A stretch of 35,525 nt of DNA from assembly GCA_004210805.1 (NCBI GenBank), contig SDXZ01000011.1:1-35525 (forward strand). The letters are read 5' to 3'. Shown one piece after another: positions 29,385 to 35,525 of the stretch. The notes under the pieces were generated by a model, which was given only the letters and a program-made list of their open reading frames with translations, searched no databases and was not told where the DNA came from. Made by a program: the position numbers and the translations under genes. Numbering within the stretch: position 1 is the first letter of the stretch; every line of letters starts with the position of its first letter. Origin of the DNA: Acidovorax sp. Its GTDB lineage: Bacteria; Pseudomonadota; Gammaproteobacteria; Burkholderiales; Burkholderiaceae_C.

Positions 29385-31427
29385 TCAAGCCGCAACGGCC
29401 ACCGTGAGCTTGAGCAGCTCCGCGCCTTCGGTCACCTGGTCGCCAGGCGCGTACAGCAGCTCCTGCACCACGCCGTCTGCGGGGGCCGCAATCGTGTGCT
29501 CCATCTTCATGGCTTCCATCACCGCCAGCGGCTGGCCCTTGGTGACGCTGTCGCCCGCCTTTACCGCAAAAGACACGACCTTGCCGGGCATGGGCGCGGT
29601 AAGGCGCCCACCTTCGGCCGCAGACTCGCCCGAGTGCGCGAGCAGGTCGATGGCGGTGATCTGCGTCGCGCCGCGCGGCGTGAAGATATGGTCCACCTCG
29701 CCCTGGGCGTACACCGCAGCGCGGGTGCGCTGGCCGGCGAACTGCAGTTCGATGCCACCGGCTTGTTCCGCAAATACCAGCGGCCCTGCCACGGCCGCGT
29801 CGCCCTGTCCCTCGTTCAAGCTTTCCACCGCCAGGTGCAGCGCACCGTCACGTTCGTAGGTCAGCCAGGCCTTGGCGTGCTCGCCGCCAAACTCGAACTC
29901 GAAGCGGCGGCGCGTGAGCGCGTGCGAATGGAAACCGTCGCGGCGGCTGAAGGGGTCCACGCCTTCGGTGGCGCGTTCATGCAGCACCGTCTGCGCCACG
30001 GCAGCCGCGGCGGCCAGCGGCAGGCCGACCGGCTCCTGGTGGAACAGCACCGCCTGCTCGCGCGGGATCAGCGCGGTGTCGAGCTGGGCGCTCGCGAACG
30101 CACCGGTGCGCGCCACGCGGCGCAAAAACTGCACATTGGTCGCCAAGCCGACGATGTGCGTCTGCGCCAGGGCCTCGTCCAGCCGCGCCAGCGCCTGCTC
30201 GCGCGTGTCGCCGTGCACGATGAGCTTGGCCACCATGGAGTCGTAGAACGGGCTGATCGCATCGCCCTGGCGCACACCGGAGTCCACGCGCACGGCACCT
30301 CTTTCGAAAGTCACGCAGTCGGGCAGCGCATACACGTTGAGCGCGCCGGTGGCGGGCAGGAAGTTGTTGTCGGGGTTCTCGGCGCAGATGCGCGCCTCGA
30401 TCGCATGGCCGGTGATGCGCAGCGCGTCCTGCTTCAAAGGCAGCGGCTCGCCAGACGCCACGCGCAGTTGCCACTCCACCAGGTCCAGGCCCGTGATGGC
30501 TTCGGTCACCGGGTGTTCCACCTGCAGGCGCGTGTTCATTTCCATGAAGTAAAACTTCATCTGATCAGGCCGCTCGTAGCCGCCCGGCTGCTCCACGATG
30601 AACTCCACCGTGCCGGCGCCCACGTAGTTCACCGCCTTGGCAGCGGCCACGGCCGCCTCGCCCATCTGCTGGCGCAGCGCGGGTGTCATGCCGGGGGCGG
30701 GGGCTTCTTCCAGCACCTTCTGGTGGCGGCGCTGCACGGAGCAGTCACGCTCGAAGAGATAGACCACGTCGCCGTGTGTGTCGCCAAACACCTGGATCTC
30801 GATGTGGCGGGGGCGCTGCACGTACTTTTCGACCAGCACCGCATCGTCGCCAAAGCTGTTGATCGCCTCGCGCTGGCAGGACGCCAGGGCGGCGGCGAAG
30901 TCCTCGCTCTTGTCCACCGCGCGCATGCCCTTGCCGCCACCACCGGCGCTGGCCTTGATGAGCACCGGGTAGCCAATGCGGTCAGCCTCGCGCTGCAGCA
31001 GGGCCGGGTCCTGGTCGCTGCCGTGGTAGCCGGGCACCAGCGGCACGCCTGCCTTTTCCATGAGCTGCTTGGACTGGGCCTTGAGGCCCATGTCCTTGAT
31101 GGCCGAGGGTGGCGGGCCGATGAAGACCAGGCCTGCTGCCGCGCAGGCGTGGGCGAAGTCTTCGTTCTCGGACAGGAAGCCATAGCCCGGGTGGATGGCC
31201 TGTGCGCCCGTGGCCTGGGCGGCCTCGATGATGCGCTCCCAACGCAGGTAGCTGTCCTTGGGCGCGCTGCCACCGATGTGCACGGCCTCGTCGCACACGG
31301 CCACGTGCTTGGCATTGGCGTCGGCATCGGAGTACACGGCGACGGTCTTCACGCCAAGGCGGCGCGCAGTGGCCGCCACTCGGCAAGCGATCTCCCCACG
31401 GTTTGCAATCAGAATCTTTTTGAACAT
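29385..31427 (-). CDS. liuD: Methylcrotonyl-CoA carboxylase alpha (biotin) subunit
   Basis: 680 residues with biotin carboxylase and biotinyl domains in one chain. The carboxylase part begins MFKKILIANRGEIACRV and includes the ATP-grasp loop KASAGGGGKGMRAV, FMEMNTRLQVEHPVTE and RICAENPDNNFLPATG. The biotinylated Lys641 sits in VMEAMKMEH, about 40 residues from the end, the usual spacing. Together with LiuB it carboxylates 3-methylcrotonyl-CoA in leucine breakdown. Acetyl- or propionyl-CoA carboxylase alpha subunits look similar; the neighbours liuC and liuB decide the call. The stop of the DUF4126 gene directly abuts its ATG, and its ribosome binding site AAGGTGG lies inside that gene. Confidence 0.9.
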   Translation of the reverse strand: MFKKILIANRGEIACRVAATARRLGVKTVAVYSDADANAKHVAVCDEAVHIGGSAPKDSYLRWERIIEAAQATGAQAIHPGYGFLSENEDFAHACAAAGLVFIGPPPSAIKDMGLKAQSKQLMEKAGVPLVPGYHGSDQDPALLQREADRIGYPVLIKASAGGGGKGMRAVDKSEDFAAALASCQREAINSFGDDAVLVEKYVQRPRHIEIQVFGDTHGDVVYLFERDCSVQRRHQKVLEEAPAPGMTPALRQQMGEAAVAAAKAVNYVGAGTVEFIVEQPGGYERPDQMKFYFMEMNTRLQVEHPVTEAITGLDLVEWQLRVASGEPLPLKQDALRITGHAIEARICAENPDNNFLPATGALNVYALPDCVTFERGAVRVDSGVRQGDAISPFYDSMVAKLIVHGDTREQALARLDEALAQTHIVGLATNVQFLRRVARTGAFASAQLDTALIPREQAVLFHQEPVGLPLAAAAAVAQTVLHERATEGVDPFSRRDGFHSHALTRRRFEFEFGGEHAKAWLTYERDGALHLAVESLNEGQGDAAVAGPLVFAEQAGGIELQFAGQRTRAAVYAQGEVDHIFTPRGATQITAIDLLAHSGESAAEGGRLTAPMPGKVVSFAVKAGDSVTKGQPLAVMEAMKMEHTIAAPADGVVQELLYAPGDQVTEGAELLKLTVAVAA

Positions 31428-32147
31428 TTAAGCCACCTTGGCAGAACCAGAAAAGAAAGAGGACAAGCGCCGCACCACGGCGCGCAGAAACTTGAACAGC
31501 ACCACCAGCAGCAGCACCGACACGGCCACCATGAACAAGAGTGCGATGCCGAACGCCACCGGGTGCTGCGTGGCCAGCCACACCACGGCCACCACCAGGC
31601 CGTCTTCGAAGAAGGACAGCAGCCAGTTGGAGAACGGCTCGGGCGAGGTGTTGGCCGCTGCGCGCGTGGTCATCTTGGTGGCCATGGACGTGGCGGCCAG
31701 CGACCCGCCCAGCAATCCCGCTACCACGCCCATGGTGGCGTTGTCGGCGCCGAATACGCCCGCGGCCAGCAGGGCACCGCCTGGCACGCGGATGACGGTG
31801 TGCACGGCGTCCCAGGCGCTGTCGATCCAGGGGACCTTGTCGGCAAAGAATTCGACCAGCATCAGGCCGCCCGCCACCAACAGCACCAGCGGGTTCTGCA
31901 GCACGTGCAGACCTGGGGGCAAGGGCATCCAGCCCATGGCACCCATGCCGCCGACGATGAAGACCACCGCGTACAGACGAAACCCGCTGGCCCAGCCCAG
32001 CGCTGCGGCCAGCGCCAGCAGGCTGGGCATGTCGAGTTGCGCGGTGGCCGTGGCCGCCGCGTCGCCCACGGCGCGCGCCGTGCCGCCATCCACATGCAGC
32101 CCCAGCGTGTGGAGCCACTGCACGATGTTGAACCAGAGGGTGTCCAT
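31428..32147 (-). CDS. DUF4126 membrane protein
   Basis: 239 residues from the ATG at 32147, preceded by GAGGAG at about 10 bases. Several hydrophobic stretches suggest four to six membrane segments: LLALAALGWASGFRLYAVVF-like first span, PLVLLVAGGLMLVEFFADK, GALLAAGVFG, TMGVVAGLLGGSLAATS, DGLVVAVVWLA and FGIALLFMVAVSVLLLVVLF. GWASGFRLY and the FFADKVPWIDSAWDAVHT segment are typical of DUF4126. Function is unknown. It is coupled to liuD without any intergenic base, so it is made in step with the carboxylase although no role in that pathway is known. Confidence 0.85.
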   Translation of the reverse strand: MDTLWFNIVQWLHTLGLHVDGGTARAVGDAAATATAQLDMPSLLALAAALGWASGFRLYAVVFIVGGMGAMGWMPLPPGLHVLQNPLVLLVAGGLMLVEFFADKVPWIDSAWDAVHTVIRVPGGALLAAGVFGADNATMGVVAGLLGGSLAATSMATKMTTRAAANTSPEPFSNWLLSFFEDGLVVAVVWLATQHPVAFGIALLFMVAVSVLLLVVLFKFLRAVVRRLSSFFSGSAKVA

Positions 32148-32196
32148 GTCAGTAGGTCTCCTCGACACTGTGAAAGATCGCTGGCCGCGACAACTG

Positions 32197-32310
32197 GCGC
32201 GCACCAGGCCAGGGACGCCGAGCAAGGGCCGCCCCGCAGCGAGGGCGTCGTCCCCCTGCCCGGTGCGCGCAGCGCAACGAGAGCGGGGGGAAGGCGCGCA
32301 GCGCCTCAGG
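32197..32310. repeat. GC-rich dispersed palindromic element between liuC and the DUF4126 gene
   Basis: Left arm GCGCGCACCAGGCCAGGGA (32197-32215) pairs imperfectly with the right arm ending TGCCCGGTGCGCGC (32246-32270). GCGCGCAGCGC then occurs twice (32265-32275 and 32294-32304) around a run of G. I recall closely similar GC-rich blocks in many intergenic sites of Comamonadaceae genomes. It could form a strong RNA structure that lowers read-through from liuC to liuD. Confidence 0.6.
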
Positions 32311-32318
32311 GGGGTGTC

Positions 32319-33122
32319 TCATATCAGCCATGCAGGTTTGCGCTTGTTGAGGAAGGACTGCACGCCTTCCTTGCCCTCGTCGCTGGCGCGGATGTCGGCA
32401 ATGCCTTGCACGGTGGCGGCGATGAGGCCCGCGTTGATCTCGCGCTCGGCAACGTCCAACACCAGCTTCTTGCAGGCACGCACGGCGTTTGGGCTGGCGC
32501 TGGTCAGGGCCTTGAGCAGTTCGTCGACCTTGGCATCCAGCTGGTCTGCAGCGACCACCGCGTGCACGAAGCCGGTGCGCAGCGCCTCGGCGGCATCAAA
32601 GCGCTCGGCCGTCAGGAAGTAGCGGTGCGCAGCGCGTGCGCCCATGGCACGGATCACGTACGGGCTGATGGTGGCCGGGATGAGGCCCAGCTTCACCTCG
32701 CTCAGGCAAAAGCCCGCCGTGTCCACCGCCACGGCGATGTCACATGCGGCCACCAGCCCCATGCCGCCGGCATACACATCGCCCTGCACGCGGGCGATGG
32801 TCGGTTTCTCGCATGCGTAGATCACGCGCAGCATCTCGGCCAGCTTGCCCGCGTCGGCCACGTTCTCCTCACGCGTGTAGTCGGCCATGCGGCGCATCCA
32901 GTTGAGGTTGGCGCCCGCGCAGAACGCGGGGCCCTGTGCGGCCAGCACCACGGCGCGCACGTCGGGGCGGCCGCCCACTTCGGCGAAGGCCGCAGTCAGC
33001 TCGGCGATGACTTCATCGCTGAAGGCGTTGCGGATCTCGGGCTGCGTGAGCGTGATGCGCGCCACGGCGCCTTCGTAGGTGATCTGCAGGTTGGTGCTGC
33101 TGGAGTGGGTGGTCGTGGTCAT
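32319..33122 (-). CDS. liuC: Methylglutaconyl-CoA hydratase (enoyl-CoA hydratase family)
   Basis: 267 residues. Crotonase-fold oxyanion-hole motifs are FCAGANLNWMRRM and GDVYAGGMGLVAACDIAVA. The segment FCLSEVKLGLIPATISPYVIRAMG is characteristic of the LiuC/AUH branch, which hydrates 3-methylglutaconyl-CoA to HMG-CoA. The position between the two carboxylase subunit genes supports this. Its ATG overlaps the stop of the DinB gene by 4 bases. A GC-rich palindromic element lies between it and the next gene. Confidence 0.92.
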   Translation of the reverse strand: MTTTTHSSSTNLQITYEGAVARITLTQPEIRNAFSDEVIAELTAAFAEVGGRPDVRAVVLAAQGPAFCAGANLNWMRRMADYTREENVADAGKLAEMLRVIYACEKPTIARVQGDVYAGGMGLVAACDIAVAVDTAGFCLSEVKLGLIPATISPYVIRAMGARAAHRYFLTAERFDAAEALRTGFVHAVVAADQLDAKVDELLKALTSASPNAVRACKKLVLDVAEREINAGLIAATVQGIADIRASDEGKEGVQSFLNKRKPAWLI

Positions 33123-33664
33123 GGTGTGGCGCGGGCCTCTTGGGCTTGCTGGGCCTGCAGAAAGTAGACAAGGTCGAGTTCCGGGCTGGTGCGCCCCAGC
33201 GCGGTCAGCGCTGCGGTGATCTGCCCGCGGTGGTGCGTGCCGTGGTTGAACACATGGGCCAGCGTGGCGGCAAAAGGCAACGATGCCGCAGTGCCACGCA
33301 TGGTGGTGTAGTCAAGCGTGCCGTCCCAGCGTTCGGCCGCAAAGCCTGCAATCAGTGGTGCCCAGCGCGCTGCGCCTTCGCGCAGGCTGGTGGCCAGCCG
33401 GGCGCGGTCGGGTTCGATCTCGGCGTCCAGCGCCACGCGGGGCGAGGTGCCTTGCGCAAAGCGCACGAACCACAGGCGGTGCTCGCCCACCAGCAGGTGG
33501 TTGAGCGTGCCGTGGATGCTTCGGAAGAACAGGCCCGCGTCGCGCCGGTAGTGGTCGTCCGGCAGCGGCTGCACGGCGGCGAGCAGGCGGTCAGTGGCCC
33601 ACACGTTGTAGCGCGCCAGCAGATCGAAGTGTGCGGTCCAGCCCGTGCTCATGGTGGTGGTCAT
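33119..33664 (-). CDS. DinB-family protein
   Basis: 181 residues. The four-helix DinB fold is indicated by NVWATDRLLAAVQPLPDDHY, the first metal His in LNHLLVGEHRLW, and the paired His in HVFNHGTHHRGQITAAL. Members bind a divalent metal and include thiol-dependent transferases; most have unknown roles. Both ends overlap neighbours by 4 bases (ATGA with the hydrolase gene before, ATGA with liuC after), so it is co-translated with the liu genes. An internal ATG at 33652 is an alternative start. Confidence 0.9.
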   Translation of the reverse strand: MTTTMSTGWTAHFDLLARYNVWATDRLLAAVQPLPDDHYRRDAGLFFRSIHGTLNHLLVGEHRLWFVRFAQGTSPRVALDAEIEPDRARLATSLREGAARWAPLIAGFAAERWDGTLDYTTMRGTAASLPFAATLAHVFNHGTHHRGQITAALTALGRTSPELDLVYFLQAQQAQEARATP

Positions 33665-34539
33665 GGCGCGGCGCGGGCGGCCAGCACCCGGCTCCAGAAA
33701 GCATCGAGCGCGGCCAGCGACTTGGCCCGCGCCTCGGGGTTGCCGCCCTGGTGCACGCCCTGGGCGGAGGTGCCATTGGGCACATCGGTGCGCAGGCGTA
33801 CGTGGGCCGTGCCGTCAAAGCCGTGGTAGCTCCCTTCGTACACATGCACGGTAACGTCGCTGCCGCTTTGTGCCTGCAGGCCGCGCGCGAAGTCGACACA
33901 CGGCTGCGGTGGCGTCCAGTCGTCCAGCGCGCCCAGCAGCATCAGTACCGGAGCGTTCTCCAGCACGGCCTGCCGCTTGGCGAGCGGGCCGCACCCCGGG
34001 TAGAACACGGCCGCACCAGCGATAGGAGCTTCGCCCGGCTCGGGGTGCGCACGGCGTTGCTCCAGCAGGTTCAGCGCAGTGGTCGCGCCGTTGGACCAGC
34101 CCATCACGCCGATGCGCTGAGCATCGACCTGCGGCTGGTTGGCAAGCCAGGACAGGGCTGAACGCGCGTCTTGCACACGCTGGGCGACGTCCACACTGCG
34201 CTCGCGGTAGCGGGTCTGGCAGATCTCGCGCAGGCCGCGCGAACCAAAGCTGTCGGGCATAAGCACCGCGTAGCCTGCGGCGTGCAGCCGGTCGGCCGTC
34301 TCGCGGTAGCGCTCAGCGAGGCCGCCGCCCTTGGCGTACAGCCCGCCACAGCCGTGCAGTGCCAGCACCGCGGGGCGTCGCTCTGTGCCGTCGGCCGGTA
34401 GCCAGTGCGCACGCAACACCACGCCGGAGGGTAGCGGCGGCAGGTCTACGCGCTGCAGCGCGGGTGCGGCCACGGCGCATGTCGTGGCAAAGCCCAGCGC
34501 GGCAGCGGGCAAGACGCGGCGAAAAACGGTGGCGAGCAT
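33661..34539 (-). CDS. Exported dienelactone hydrolase-family alpha/beta hydrolase
   Basis: 292 residues. The start at 34539 gives a signal peptide (MLATVFRRVLPAAALGFATT, cleavage near AVA-A). The alpha/beta hydrolase triad is visible: nucleophile Ser149 in GVMGWSNGATTAL, Asp in LGALDDWTPP, and His in YEGSYHGFDGTAH. ALHGCGGLY forms the oxyanion region. Cys in HGCGG, ICQTRY, YPGCGP and QPCVDF may pair in the periplasm. Dienelactone hydrolase itself is cytoplasmic with a Cys nucleophile, so this is a different, exported esterase-like member. It lies 29 bases after liuB and overlaps the DinB gene. The longer frame from 34773 reads back into liuB and is rejected. Confidence 0.85.
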   Translation of the reverse strand: MLATVFRRVLPAAALGFATTCAVAAPALQRVDLPPLPSGVVLRAHWLPADGTERRPAVLALHGCGGLYAKGGGLAERYRETADRLHAAGYAVLMPDSFGSRGLREICQTRYRERSVDVAQRVQDARSALSWLANQPQVDAQRIGVMGWSNGATTALNLLEQRRAHPEPGEAPIAGAAVFYPGCGPLAKRQAVLENAPVLMLLGALDDWTPPQPCVDFARGLQAQSGSDVTVHVYEGSYHGFDGTAHVRLRTDVPNGTSAQGVHQGGNPEARAKSLAALDAFWSRVLAARAAP

Positions 34540-34568
34540 GGCGGCGCGTGCAATCGTGCGGGTACGGA

Positions 34569-35525
<957 letters not shown>

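Noticed and set aside
28485-33167. Plus-strand open frame of 1560 codons across five minus-strand genes
   Set aside because: It is antisense to ghrA, liuD, DUF4126 and liuC, all of which show family motifs. Its translation is low-complexity Arg/His/Ala/Gly-rich, as expected from GC-rich codon bias.

Overview
The window is a high-GC chromosomal segment that looks like a betaproteobacterium of the family Comamonadaceae (Acidovorax/Variovorax-like). The pointers are the codon bias, a Bug-type solute receptor, a leucine/isovalerate (liu) gene group, a beta-keto-acid cleavage operon, a double-length UvrA, and short AT-rich dispersed repeats of a kind I associate with this family. I see no phage, plasmid, insertion sequence, tRNA, rRNA or CRISPR.

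Layout. (1) 1-1034: the 3' end of a CtlX-type arginine deiminase-fold hydrolase, an intergenic repeat, and a small cysteine-cluster protein. (2) 1035-9470: a locus with an NMT1/SsuA-type ABC importer on the plus strand, facing a minus-strand series of sigma-54 activator, Tat-exported vanadium-haloperoxidase-like protein, FAD oxidoreductase and two-cluster ferredoxin. A textbook -24/-12 sigma-54 promoter (1293-1307) with inverted repeats 130-150 bp upstream precedes the importer, so the activator probably controls it. (3) 9703-16311: a lipoprotein and a 1977-residue UvrA made of two complete UvrA units. It contains two different dispersed repeats in frame, one of them exactly at the junction between the units. 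(4) 16532-21122: two tandem orphan branched-chain-type solute receptors, a small membrane peptide, and an MHS-type transporter with an extra periplasmic domain. (5) 21291-23669: an overlapping gene series headed by HMG-CoA lyase (mvaB), followed by YbaK-like, DUF1289 and HCCA-isomerase-like proteins. (6) 23843-27834: a LysR regulator divergent from a 3-hydroxyacid/3-hydroxyacyl-CoA dehydrogenase, BKACE (DUF849) and Bug receptor operon. (7) 27870-35525: a minus-strand group, liuB - dienelactone-hydrolase-like - DinB - liuC - DUF4126 - liuD - ghrA - DUF3592, for leucine/isovalerate degradation with several interposed genes.

How the parts may work together. LiuB/LiuD (methylcrotonyl-CoA carboxylase), LiuC (methylglutaconyl-CoA hydratase) and MvaB (HMG-CoA lyase) cover the last three steps of leucine catabolism to acetoacetate and acetyl-CoA. 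The BKACE operon sits between liuD and mvaB and would also yield acetoacetate, from an unknown 3-hydroxy acid taken up through the Bug receptor. The sigma-54 locus has the parts for capture and redox processing of an unidentified small molecule. A sulfonate or other sulfur source is my guess from the receptor family and the activator without a sensor domain. It is the best candidate here for an undescribed system.
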